Shown piece by piece: positions 36,146 to 45,326 of a DNA stretch of 64,000 nucleotides (the first letter of the stretch is position 1; every line of letters begins with the position of its first letter). Location of the stretch: the NCBI GenBank assembly GCA_017643645.1, contig JAEPNB010000009.1:94600-158599 (forward strand), read 5' to 3'. Source of the stretch: Balneola sp. Lineage in GTDB: Bacteria > Bacteroidota > Rhodothermia > Balneolales > Balneolaceae. The position numbers were made by a program, and so were the translations under genes. The notes under the pieces are model-generated. The model worked only from the letters and a program-made list of their open reading frames with translations, did not search any database and was not told the origin of the DNA.

Positions 36146-37430
36146 AAATCGAAATCTCTTTCAAATCTTCCCAAAAACCCGGATAGGAAACTGCCGCACA
36201 TTCAGCATCCAGAATTTCGGATTCAGATTTTCCTTTTAAAGATAGAATTGCAGAAGCCATAGCAATTCTGTGGTCGTGGAAACTTTTAAATGTAGCAGAG
36301 TCAAAAGCAAATTCAGGGTTTCCGTGAATCTCTACTCCATCTTCTTTTTCTTCGAAACTAACTCTGGCAGCTTTCAGCATTTCTGAAATAGCCATAATTC
36401 GGTCTGTTTCTTTATGACGAAGTTCTTCAGCTCCGGAGATCACCGAGATCCCTTCCGCAAAAGACATGGCCACAGCAAGTATGGGAAGTTCGTCAATACA
36501 ATTCGGAATAATGCTTTTTGGGATGTTAATTGCCCTCAAATCAGAGCTGCGAACCACAATATCACCCACAGGCTCAGCACCTTCCATTCGTTCATTTTCA
36601 ATGGTGATATTCGCACCCATTTCCTGTAAAATTCCAAGTAGTGCATTTCTGGTCGGGTTTAATCCCGTAGCTTCAAGCGTAATCTCAGAATTTGGAATAA
36701 TACATCCGGCCACTAGCCAAAAGGCAGCCGCTGAGAAATCACCGGGCACAGTATAGCTTTGATTGGGTATTTCATCATTTAATGATGCTGAGATAATCTT
36801 CTTCCCTTTTTCTTCTTCCACTTTTAGCTGAAGAAGGCGTTCAGTGTGATCTCTGCTGGGAATAGTTTCTATAACCTTTGTAGGAGTTTCGCCAAATAGA
36901 CCCGCTAACAAAATACAGGATTTTAATTGAGCACTAGGAATCGGGAGTTCAAAATCCATTGGTTTTAGTTTCTCTTCCCTGGTAATCATTAATGGAGCAT
37001 AAGCACTATTTCGTGCTAAAATATAAGCCCCCATTTTCTCCAGAGGTTCAATAATTCTGGTCATTGTACGTGTTGTAAGAGAAGCGTCACCACACATCCG
37101 AACTTGTTTTCCTGAACCCGCAATTACTCCTGCTAATAATCTCATGGCAGTACCGGAATTTCCACAATCCAGATCATCTTCCGGGGCTTTTATTCCTGAT
37201 CTACCTGTTCCTTTTATTGAAATGGAATCTTTATTTCGTTTAACCTCCGCTCCTAATGCTTCTACACACTCCAATGAGCTTTGCGGATCTTGTGCTGAAG
37301 AATAATTTTTAATTACTGATGTACCTTCATGAAGTAACGAAAAAATTGCAGCCCGCTGAGATATGGATTTATCCGGAGGAGGAGAAAGTGTTCCCTGTAA
37401 CGAGTCAGAGGGTTTTACTTTTTGGATCAT
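36138..37430 (-). CDS. aroA: 3-phosphoshikimate 1-carboxyvinyltransferase (EPSP synthase)
   Basis: 430-residue shikimate-pathway enzyme joining PEP and shikimate-3-phosphate. Motifs: PPDKSISQRAAI near the N terminus, DCGNSGTAMRLLAG (~88-101), the RDHTERLL loop, and the C-terminal DHRIAMASA. SAQLKSCILLAGL and DELPILAVA complete the two-domain pattern. Length is typical. No other aro genes lie nearby. It is translationally linked to the DUF4279 gene. Confidence 0.97.
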   Translation of the reverse strand: MIQKVKPSDSLQGTLSPPPDKSISQRAAIFSLLHEGTSVIKNYSSAQDPQSSLECVEALGAEVKRNKDSISIKGTGRSGIKAPEDDLDCGNSGTAMRLLAGVIAGSGKQVRMCGDASLTTRTMTRIIEPLEKMGAYILARNSAYAPLMITREEKLKPMDFELPIPSAQLKSCILLAGLFGETPTKVIETIPSRDHTERLLQLKVEEEKGKKIISASLNDEIPNQSYTVPGDFSAAAFWLVAGCIIPNSEITLEATGLNPTRNALLGILQEMGANITIENERMEGAEPVGDIVVRSSDLRAINIPKSIIPNCIDELPILAVAMSFAEGISVISGAEELRHKETDRIMAISEMLKAARVSFEEKEDGVEIHGNPEFAFDSATFKSFHDHRIAMASAILSLKGKSESEILDAECAAVSYPGFWEDLKEISIYG

Positions 37431-37527
37431 TTAATTGGTAAGTGGGTGTGTTGGAGTGTATTTGAAAGTAGATAATTTGAAGATAAGATATTCAGCAAGC
37501 TAACCTTAAATTCTAAATACGCACGAG

Positions 37528-40515
37528 CTATTCTGTAGAATCCAGCAGAGATTGCGCCTGCACAGCTCCTTCGGTATCCGGATATTTTTCAATGATTCCG
37601 TTAAGAATACTCATTGCTTCACCTCTGTTACCCAATCGAATATGACATTCCGCCGAATTATACAACGCTTTTGATACCCAAATTTCAAATGCCTCAAACA
37701 ATACCCGAACTTTAGAGTAGTTTTCGATCGCTGTTTCAAAATTACTCTGATCCTGCTCGATCTTTCCTAAATAGTATTGAGCTTCTGCGCCGCTTATAGT
37801 TGTACTTTTTTCAGCCACCGGAGCAAGTAATGCACGTGCATCTTCGTATCTGCTTTCAGCTACAGCGACTTTTCCAAGCCCGACATTTGCAGCAGGATTA
37901 CCTGAATTTATTTTTAAAGCTTCTTCAAACTCTGACTTTGCTGCGCCTGTTCGTCCTGCAGCTAAACTTGCTGATCCCATCCCCACATAAGCTTCCTGGC
38001 TGAATCGTGAACCCTTCTCAAGTAACAACTCGAAATACTGGTGAGATACATCAAATTCATTTTTCTCTTTATAAAGATTCCCCAATATTATTAAAGCTGA
38101 TGGTGTTTGATCATCATTCGGAAACTCATCTACAATTGTTTGATAAGCGTTAATAGCTTTGTCAATCTGACCTGTTTGGCGATAAGAATCTCCCAAATTG
38201 GAATATGCTTCAGGAGTCAGGTTATCTGAATTAGTAATTCTCAGATACTGGCGAAATTCTTTGATTGCTCCTTCATAATCTCCCGTTTGGTAAATAGTTT
38301 CTGCCTGACGGTATCTCAACCGATCAGCAGTTCCACTGCTTGGGTTGTTACTTAAAAAGTCTTCTAACACAGCTGAACTGCTATCTACCCCGGTAGATGA
38401 TAACTGGGAATATTGAATTCCGTTCACAGCATCAATGATGTAACTGCTTCGGGGGTAATTCTGCAATACATTTTTGTACGCTTCAATAGCTCGTTCATAC
38501 TCTCCGGAGTTGTAATAAGAATCTCCGATGTTATACTGAGATCTTGCTGCCCATTCAGTTCCGGGATATTTATTGATCACCGTCTGAAATTCTTCAATAG
38601 CCTGAGAATAATTATCCGAGTTCAAATAAATGTAAGCTATGTTGTATTGAGCCTGCTCTTTTAATCTGCTAAACGGGTAGATGCGAAGAACTCTTCTGAA
38701 AGTAGTTACAGCTTCAAATGTTCTTCCCGAACGGTAGTAGCTATTTCCAACCTGAAACATTGCGTAATCCCCTCCCGGTTCAGCACCAATGGCTTTGTTA
38801 TAAAAACTGATCGCTTCCCTGTATTTCCCTTGCGCGTAATAAGCATCGCCAATTCTTAATTGAGTGTCCGTATCGTAAGGAAAAAGTGCTATCGGAGGCG
38901 GATTGTAATCATTTAAAAAAGCTTCCAATGGAGCCACTGCATTTTCGTAATCTCCGGTTACAAAATAACTCCAGCCCAATGAATATCTGGCAGCGCCAAT
39001 GAGTTCATGGTCAGGATAATTTCTTATAAAGATTGAGAATCTCTGAGCAGCATCACCATATTGACGAAGTTTGTAATAACTGTCTGCACTCCAAAATAAC
39101 GCTTCTGCTCCAATCTCAGAAGTTGGTGTTTCTGCATACACAGATTCAAATACGGGCTGTGCTTCTTCATAAGCCTGATTTCTATATAAAATCCATGCTT
39201 TCTGGAAGCGTGCTTGTCGGCGAAGCTCCGGATCGATATCTGCAATTTTTTCAGCTTCTTCGAATGCAATACTAGCTCTGGTAAATTCATTATTAGCAAA
39301 ATAAGACTCCCCCAAAAGTGTATAAACCTTTCCCGGATCCTGAAGATTTTTTTGATTTCTGATCAATGTAAGCAGTGTTTCTATAGCATCTCCATACTGC
39401 CCAGACTCAAAAGAAGAAACAGCCCATTCGTAAAAAGCTTGCTCTACCCAAAGTCCTGTTTTGTAGCGTTCTCCAAATTCAGAAAATGTATTCAGTGAAT
39501 TCTCATACTGTCCACCCAGTTTCTGATTGATAGCTTCATAGTACAAAGCCTTTCTGGCCAGTTCATCGTCTCCTGTAGCTGCTTTTTCGAACGAATCGGC
39601 TGCCCAGTGATATATCTTTTGTTTGTGATATAACCAACCGAGTCCATAGTGTGCACTTCGTTCTTTGCTTGTGCCTTTAGTTAAATTCAGATACTGCAAA
39701 TACGCTTTGGACGATTCCTTAAAATCTCCAAGAAAATTATAGCTTTCTGCTATCAGGAAAATCGCCTTTTCTTTGGATACATCATCCAGATATGCCATTG
39801 CTGCTCTAAGAGCATCTATTGCTTCCTGATACTTTCCTTGTTGATAATAGGATTCCCCAAGCGCTGTTCCGACTCTTCTGGTAATTTCATTGTTAGGATA
39901 CCGATCTTTTAAAACCTCAAATGCTATGGAAGAAGAATCGAATTTATTATCTGAAAGATATAATCGTCCTCTGGCATATAGAGCTTTTGGAGACCAGCTG
40001 CTTTTTGGATACTTATCAGCTAATGCCAAAAAGTATTGTCTTGCTTCAGCATTATCGCCTTTTTCTGCGGCCGCTTCAGCAACCCAATATTCAGTCTCAG
40101 CTGCTGTCGCTACCGTATTAAAAGTCTTCAAAGATTCCTGATAGTATGAAATTGCTTCATCATACTTTCCGTTATCAGAAAAACGATGACCAAGATCTCT
40201 TAATAACTTCTTTGAAAGATCATGTTTGGGATAGTCACGAATAAAATTCTGATAGTAATATTCAATTCCGGAAGAATCTATGCCTGTATTGGCTCGTGCA
40301 ATATAATAATCAGCAAAAGGAGCTAATTCCGATCCTGAATAATTGCCTTTAAATTGATTGAGTTTTTTTAACGACTCTTCAAAAAAACCCTTCTCGAAAA
40401 GTTCTACGCCAGTTTGATATGCATCAGTTTTTGGAGCCTGAATACGTTGTGCTGAGAGCGATCCTGAAATTAGAATAAATATAAAAAGTAAGCTGCTTTG
40501 AAACAGAAGGCGCAT
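37528..40515 (-). CDS. large periplasmic TPR protein
   Basis: 995 residues: signal peptide (cleavage near LSAQ, ~24), then a nearly unbroken array of about 25 tetratricopeptide repeats to the C terminus (recurrent GxYxxAxxxY and YPxxxxxxxALYxLG units, as in AISFYNKAIGAEP). Such solenoids bind protein partners in the periplasm; similar proteins in Bacteroidota are associated with envelope or gliding machinery, but nothing here fixes the role. It is 32 bp downstream of the CBS gene and the last gene of the BatA-hflX run. Confidence 0.9.
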   Translation of the reverse strand: MRLLFQSSLLFIFILISGSLSAQRIQAPKTDAYQTGVELFEKGFFEESLKKLNQFKGNYSGSELAPFADYYIARANTGIDSSGIEYYYQNFIRDYPKHDLSKKLLRDLGHRFSDNGKYDEAISYYQESLKTFNTVATAAETEYWVAEAAAEKGDNAEARQYFLALADKYPKSSWSPKALYARGRLYLSDNKFDSSSIAFEVLKDRYPNNEITRRVGTALGESYYQQGKYQEAIDALRAAMAYLDDVSKEKAIFLIAESYNFLGDFKESSKAYLQYLNLTKGTSKERSAHYGLGWLYHKQKIYHWAADSFEKAATGDDELARKALYYEAINQKLGGQYENSLNTFSEFGERYKTGLWVEQAFYEWAVSSFESGQYGDAIETLLTLIRNQKNLQDPGKVYTLLGESYFANNEFTRASIAFEEAEKIADIDPELRRQARFQKAWILYRNQAYEEAQPVFESVYAETPTSEIGAEALFWSADSYYKLRQYGDAAQRFSIFIRNYPDHELIGAARYSLGWSYFVTGDYENAVAPLEAFLNDYNPPPIALFPYDTDTQLRIGDAYYAQGKYREAISFYNKAIGAEPGGDYAMFQVGNSYYRSGRTFEAVTTFRRVLRIYPFSRLKEQAQYNIAYIYLNSDNYSQAIEEFQTVINKYPGTEWAARSQYNIGDSYYNSGEYERAIEAYKNVLQNYPRSSYIIDAVNGIQYSQLSSTGVDSSSAVLEDFLSNNPSSGTADRLRYRQAETIYQTGDYEGAIKEFRQYLRITNSDNLTPEAYSNLGDSYRQTGQIDKAINAYQTIVDEFPNDDQTPSALIILGNLYKEKNEFDVSHQYFELLLEKGSRFSQEAYVGMGSASLAAGRTGAAKSEFEEALKINSGNPAANVGLGKVAVAESRYEDARALLAPVAEKSTTISGAEAQYYLGKIEQDQSNFETAIENYSKVRVLFEAFEIWVSKALYNSAECHIRLGNRGEAMSILNGIIEKYPDTEGAVQAQSLLDSTE

Positions 40516-40547
40516 TTATCGCTGGAATATAGTTTTGAGTTTATCTT

Positions 40548-41213
40548 TTATATGTCAAGATAGCGAATAAGTTCGTCCGCACGGTCAGAAAAATTGTTTT
40601 CCATATTTTCACTTCTTTCTTCAGAAATTATTACATAATCAAATCTACGGAGAGCAGCACTTACAACTGAAGAATCTTCAAGGTTTAATTTGATGGATAC
40701 TCTTATTGAGTCGATTACATCATTGGGTTGCTGAACAGCTATTCCCAGAATCTTCGCGTTTTCAGTCTCTATGATCCGAACTATTTCTGATAAAGTGTAA
40801 TCAATTTGAGCGAGTTCTATGGTAATTACAGAACCATATGATGAGAGGTTAAAAATATCTCCCAAGCCGTTTAATACTTCTCTTTTCCGAACCAATCCCA
40901 GAAAATTGTTTTCGTTGTCGGTAACCGGAAGAACGTATAGCTCATTAGCAAACATTTGACGGGTTGTCTCAAAAAGATGCTGTGTTATCGGAACAGAAAT
41001 AGTGTCTTCCAATGGTAAGTCTGTAAGGATAGTAGTTTCATCAATAACCTCCGCCAGTGTCTCAATACTGATCATGCCTTTGATCTTATGATCTGCATCT
41101 ACAACCACAAACTTATTGATATGGAGCAGATCAAGTTTAGCCAATGCCAAAGAAACCGGATCTGACTCTTTCAGCGGTGCTATTTCAGTATTTAAAATCT
41201 CGTTAACTAACAT
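40548..41213 (-). CDS. CBS-pair protein with C-terminal ACT-like domain
   Basis: 221 residues. Two CBS motifs (~1-55 and ~70-125, with VLPVTDNENNFLGLVRKREVL) bind adenine nucleotides in the family. A C-terminal ~75-residue segment (SVITIELAQIDYTLSEIVRI onward) has ACT-like beta-alpha-beta character. This is probably a small-ligand sensor without a catalytic part. It lies 3 bp after hflX and upstream of the TPR gene. Confidence 0.88.
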   Translation of the reverse strand: MLVNEILNTEIAPLKESDPVSLALAKLDLLHINKFVVVDADHKIKGMISIETLAEVIDETTILTDLPLEDTISVPITQHLFETTRQMFANELYVLPVTDNENNFLGLVRKREVLNGLGDIFNLSSYGSVITIELAQIDYTLSEIVRIIETENAKILGIAVQQPNDVIDSIRVSIKLNLEDSSVVSAALRRFDYVIISEERSENMENNFSDRADELIRYLDI

Positions 41214-41216
41214 AAT

Positions 41217-42506
41217 CTATATAACTTCTCCATTTGTACCAATAGTATTCAACAAGTGTGAAAGTTGCTCAAAATCTTTTTCAGCCATCCTGAATGTAAG
41301 CTCTACATCACTGCCTTCATAAACTTCTTTATCGACATTTGCGTTCTCATGGATAAAGGCAACCGCTTTGTATTTACTCATAGGAATTTGCAGGATATGA
41401 TCTTCATATTCACTTTCGATCATTTGCTCAATCTTTTCTTCCAGTTCATCAAGCCCAATACTTTGCTCTGCAGATACAAAAATTGCATCCGGATAGTCCG
41501 ATCTCATCTCTCTGATCTGATCTGCATCCATCATATCTACTTTATTGAGAACTAAGATCGTTCTGGTATTGGTTGCATTAAGTTCTTCTAAAGTGGTATC
41601 AACAACTTCTTTGTATTCATGAGCCATTTTCGAAGAACCGTCAATCACATGAAGTAATACATCTGCTTCCCTTACTTCATCCAGTGTTGATTTAAAACTT
41701 TCTACCAGATTATGCGGAAGCTTTCGGATGAATCCAACCGTATCAGATAATAAAATGGTATGGTTTTCAAGTTCATGACGCCTTACTGTTGAATCTAATG
41801 TAGCAAACAACCTGTCTTCTGCTAACACATTTGTTTCCGTAAGCGCGTTCATCAAAGTAGATTTACCCGCATTGGTATACCCAACCAAAGAAACACGGTG
41901 CATTCCTTCTCTGCCTTTTCGTTGGGTAGTCCTTTGTTTGTCTAGTTTTGTAAGCTTGTCTTTAAGTGTAGCTATACGTTGGCCGATTATTCTTCTGTCT
42001 GTCTCGATCTGAGTTTCACCGGGACCTTTTGTACCAATTCCACCTTTCTGGCGGGATAAGTGAGTCCAGTATCTTGTCAATCGTGGAAGTAAATACTGAA
42101 GCTGAGCCAATTCTACCTGGGTTTTAGCAGCAGCCGTTTTAGCCCTTCCTGCAAAAATATCCAAAATCAAAGCGCTTCTGTCTAATATCTTGGCGTCTGT
42201 TCCGGTTTCGATATTTCGAACTTGAGTTGGTGAAAGGTCGTCATCGAAAATAATGGTATCAATATTCAATTCTCCTTTAAGTCTCTTCAGCTCCTGAAGC
42301 TTCCCTTTCCCAACAAATGTAGTTATATCCGGATTGGTTTTATTTTGAAGCACCTTTTCGACAGTAATTCCCCCGGCAGTATCAGCCAGTAATGCTAACT
42401 CTTCTAAATATTCTTCTGCCTGAAATTTTGTGGTATCCGGTCCGTACAGCCCAACCAGCATCACTCGTTCTTTTTCTATGTCAGAATTTTTAATGTCGTC
42501 TAACAA
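41217..42506 (-). CDS. hflX: GTPase HflX
   Basis: 429-residue ribosome-associated GTPase that rescues stalled, heat-damaged ribosomes. The N-terminal HflX domain (~1-195) has TFVGKGKLQEL, FDDDLSPTQVRN, the GPGETQIETDRR loop and a coiled coil. The G domain follows, with G1 GYTNAGKST (209-217), G3 DTVGF and G4 NKVD. There is a short C-terminal domain. It sits in a minus-strand run between a membrane protein and a CBS protein. Confidence 0.97.
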   Translation of the reverse strand: MLDDIKNSDIEKERVMLVGLYGPDTTKFQAEEYLEELALLADTAGGITVEKVLQNKTNPDITTFVGKGKLQELKRLKGELNIDTIIFDDDLSPTQVRNIETGTDAKILDRSALILDIFAGRAKTAAAKTQVELAQLQYLLPRLTRYWTHLSRQKGGIGTKGPGETQIETDRRIIGQRIATLKDKLTKLDKQRTTQRKGREGMHRVSLVGYTNAGKSTLMNALTETNVLAEDRLFATLDSTVRRHELENHTILLSDTVGFIRKLPHNLVESFKSTLDEVREADVLLHVIDGSSKMAHEYKEVVDTTLEELNATNTRTILVLNKVDMMDADQIREMRSDYPDAIFVSAEQSIGLDELEEKIEQMIESEYEDHILQIPMSKYKAVAFIHENANVDKEVYEGSDVELTFRMAEKDFEQLSHLLNTIGTNGEVI

Positions 42507-42528
42507 TATCTATCTCTTCTCTTTTATT

Positions 42529-43113
42529 TTATTCGTTTTGTAAATTTTTTAAATCAATATCGGGTAATTCTTGTCCTTCAAACCGATTTTTCAACTTTAA
42601 AGATACGATTTTTTCGAATCTCTTTCTTTTACTATCAGGAACATAAATCTTCAAATGCTTAAAACCTTCTGTGAGGCTTTTATCTAATTCAGAGTATGAA
42701 AAGGAGTACTCAACCCCTCCTTTTTGCTCTTTTTCTACCTGATCCAGAACCTGAAACCAGGGAATTGTTTGAGATGGTTCATTAATATTCTTCACAATTC
42801 CATAATCAGTTATGTAATGCTTGGACGCCAGATAACTGGCGATAAACCACATACAACCAATCCATACATAGCATATGAAAGTAGGAAAGCGGCTAACATC
42901 ATTTACCAGAAAAGCTACAATTCCCAAAGAGCCAATTAACACTAAAAAAACTGTGGCAAAAAGTGGGTATCCTGCAAATTTTCCTGCTCTCCAACTCATT
43001 CTTACTTTTCTTAACCGGAATTTATTCATTACAGAGTAACCTGCTAACAAAGTTGATGAAATTGTAAATAATACAATTACGCCCTGGAAAAATATGGAAA
43101 GTATTTCTTTCAA
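42529..43113 (-). CDS. hypothetical membrane protein
   Basis: 194 residues. Three hydrophobic segments (~5-25, ~48-68, ~80-98) are followed by a cytoplasmic ~95-residue domain (YGIVKNINEPSQTIPWFQVL onward) that looks like a membrane-associated PH/YcxB-like beta domain, a weak resemblance only. It starts directly where the BatA-type gene stops (adjacent bases) and lies 22 bp before hflX. Confidence 0.7.
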   Translation of the reverse strand: MKEILSIFFQGVIVLFTISSTLLAGYSVMNKFRLRKVRMSWRAGKFAGYPLFATVFLVLIGSLGIVAFLVNDVSRFPTFICYVWIGCMWFIASYLASKHYITDYGIVKNINEPSQTIPWFQVLDQVEKEQKGGVEYSFSYSELDKSLTEGFKHLKIYVPDSKRKRFEKIVSLKLKNRFEGQELPDIDLKNLQNE

Positions 43114-45216
43114 CTATGCAACCGTTTCTGCTTTATAAAAAATTGATACCAGTGATTCCGTAACTAAAAGCAAAAATCCTGCCATCATAAACCAATGCCA
43201 GACCTCCTTGCCAAACCCGGTACTTCTGATTTCGTTCGTTAGTTCTTCAGAAGTCAACGTGCCTGAATCCACAATATTGATATTTTCCAAAATTACTGAT
43301 TCGCCCGATCCTTCAGAATTAAATACTGATTCACTTTGCGCCAAATTCAGAGCAGTTTTAAAAGTGTTTATTTCATCAGTAACTGAAACCCATCCTGGTT
43401 CCCACTCATATCCCTGGTAACTTACTGATATCGCTCCACCAACATTCTGAGGAGTAATCTGAATGGATTCATTTTCGTAGACCAGTTCAGTTGTTTGAAG
43501 ATCCGCATTGCCCCTCCACTCGAAAGACTTACCTAGAAACTGATTGCTTAAGCCTCCTTCTTCTAAGGATGCGGCATATAACATAGTGCGGTAATAAGTT
43601 GGAGCATACAAGGCTTTCACAGGAAAATTAGTCCAACTCGGGTTGTTACCTACAGAAAATATAAGCACTCTTCCTTCTCCAAACTTCTTTTCTCTTAACA
43701 AAGGATCACCATTATTCATTTCTATAATATTCAAACCTAATCCTGAATTATTGGTTCTTAACTTCAGATAATAATAAATATCAGGTACCGCAAAGTTAAG
43801 TTCTTCATCAGAATCGCGATTAAAAAGGCCGTCGAAAACAGGGTGATCTTCGAGCAGAGTGGAGCCTTTAGCTATGGTATTGAAGGAAGTAAAATCTCCT
43901 AAAACTCCTACAAAACTTCCTGCATTGAACAGCGTTAAAAAGTCATTATAGTTTTGAATATCTGCTGTTTCGGATGGGAAAAATACCAATCCTTTTCCAT
44001 TCTGAACAAATTCCTGAATTTCCTGAAATAGAAACTCCGGAACTTCATCTAATCCCTCCAGAATTAAGGCGTCAAAATTTTCTACATTGAAACCTGACAC
44101 CTCATCTGATGTAGCTCTGGTATAGTTAATCTGATTGTTTCCTTCTAACTGAGCATCAAGAATTACGGAAGTATATGACACTTCTCCGGGGTTATCAGAT
44201 TTTTTTGTTACCCACAGTATGTCACGTTTTTCCGGCACCTGAATGGAGAAAAAATATTCATTATCAAAAGAAAACCCATCGCCTTCAATAGTTGCTATTC
44301 CTGTGATTGATCCGCTCTTATCAGGATTAACCTCGAATGAAAACTCCTGAGTTGCTCCCGGTTCAATCTGAAGCGAATACTGCCCTATGGTTGATCCTTC
44401 AACTGTTAGGGTTAAAAATTGATTAGCAGCTATAATATCACCTTCGTTTTTTACGCTTACCTCTAAAGTAAAGGGAATGCCTTTCCCTACCATTGAAGAT
44501 GAGGAGGTTACATCTGAAATAAATGTATTTTGCGTTTTCACATCCTCAACATGTAAAATCGATACTCCAAATTCGGAAATTCTATCTTCAAAACTATTAT
44601 TCAAAACTGAAATTAATTCCGGATTTCTATCATCAATTATGTACAAATTTTTATTTTGAAACGGTGTTTCTTCCAGTATAGAAGTTAGATTATTCAACCG
44701 TTCTGACAAAAAAGCGCCTTTTTTTACAACCTCAATCTCATTAAGTTTTCTTTCAATCTGCCTTGCAATCGAAACGGAAGCATTAACAGGTGCTCCATTA
44801 GTAGTCTGAATGATAAATCTGTCTGCATCTTTTGATGCATCTAAAATTTTCATCACAAGCTCTTTTGCCTGATCTGATAAAGGGCCTTTCGATCCGATTC
44901 TGTTCATACTTATACTATTATCCAATAAGATAGCATGTATAGCAGGTTGATTTGATGATGAACCAACGCTTAATATGGGTGGAAGGAACGGTCTGGCAAG
45001 CACCATCGCAAGACATGCAATAGCTAGTAATCTAAGCGCCAAAAGTAAAAGGCGTTTTATCTTTATTTTTCGGATTGTCGACTTTTGAAGCTCCTTAAAG
45101 AAGGCCAGTGTTGAAAATTGTACCCTTGTTGGCTTTCTCAAATTCAACAGGTGAATTATCAGGGGCAGCCCCACGGCAACTAACGCAAACAAAAAAACAG
45201 GATTTAGAAAACTCAT
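43114..45216 (-). CDS. BatA-N / VWA-type membrane protein
   Basis: 700 residues. The N-terminal double-transmembrane BatA domain (~1-80: FLNPVFLFALVAVGLPLIIH, then KRLLLLALRLLAIACLAMVL) precedes a von Willebrand-type domain with a MIDAS-like DNSIS (Asp99-Ser103), a long extracytoplasmic region that includes a GATase-like ~350-470 stretch (EGLDEVPE...GLVFFPSE), and a C-terminal helix (~675-692). Relatives occur throughout Bacteroidota, usually near MoxR ATPase and Bat genes; none are adjacent here. The role is unknown. Confidence 0.88.
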   Translation of the reverse strand: MSFLNPVFLFALVAVGLPLIIHLLNLRKPTRVQFSTLAFFKELQKSTIRKIKIKRLLLLALRLLAIACLAMVLARPFLPPILSVGSSSNQPAIHAILLDNSISMNRIGSKGPLSDQAKELVMKILDASKDADRFIIQTTNGAPVNASVSIARQIERKLNEIEVVKKGAFLSERLNNLTSILEETPFQNKNLYIIDDRNPELISVLNNSFEDRISEFGVSILHVEDVKTQNTFISDVTSSSSMVGKGIPFTLEVSVKNEGDIIAANQFLTLTVEGSTIGQYSLQIEPGATQEFSFEVNPDKSGSITGIATIEGDGFSFDNEYFFSIQVPEKRDILWVTKKSDNPGEVSYTSVILDAQLEGNNQINYTRATSDEVSGFNVENFDALILEGLDEVPEFLFQEIQEFVQNGKGLVFFPSETADIQNYNDFLTLFNAGSFVGVLGDFTSFNTIAKGSTLLEDHPVFDGLFNRDSDEELNFAVPDIYYYLKLRTNNSGLGLNIIEMNNGDPLLREKKFGEGRVLIFSVGNNPSWTNFPVKALYAPTYYRTMLYAASLEEGGLSNQFLGKSFEWRGNADLQTTELVYENESIQITPQNVGGAISVSYQGYEWEPGWVSVTDEINTFKTALNLAQSESVFNSEGSGESVILENINIVDSGTLTSEELTNEIRSTGFGKEVWHWFMMAGFLLLVTESLVSIFYKAETVA

Positions 45217-45326
45217 TTAGCTTAAAAAAATGTTACTTTTAGTGTGATCCGGCTGGAACTTTTTTGGCAAAAGAGACTTAGCCATTAGAAAATCAATATT
45301 CAAAAAAAGATGGTTTAAATCCATTT

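Noticed and set aside
37528..40515. DNA-level tandem repeat or CRISPR-like array
   Set aside because: The periodicity comes from degenerate TPR codons; no identical repeats with unique spacers exist.
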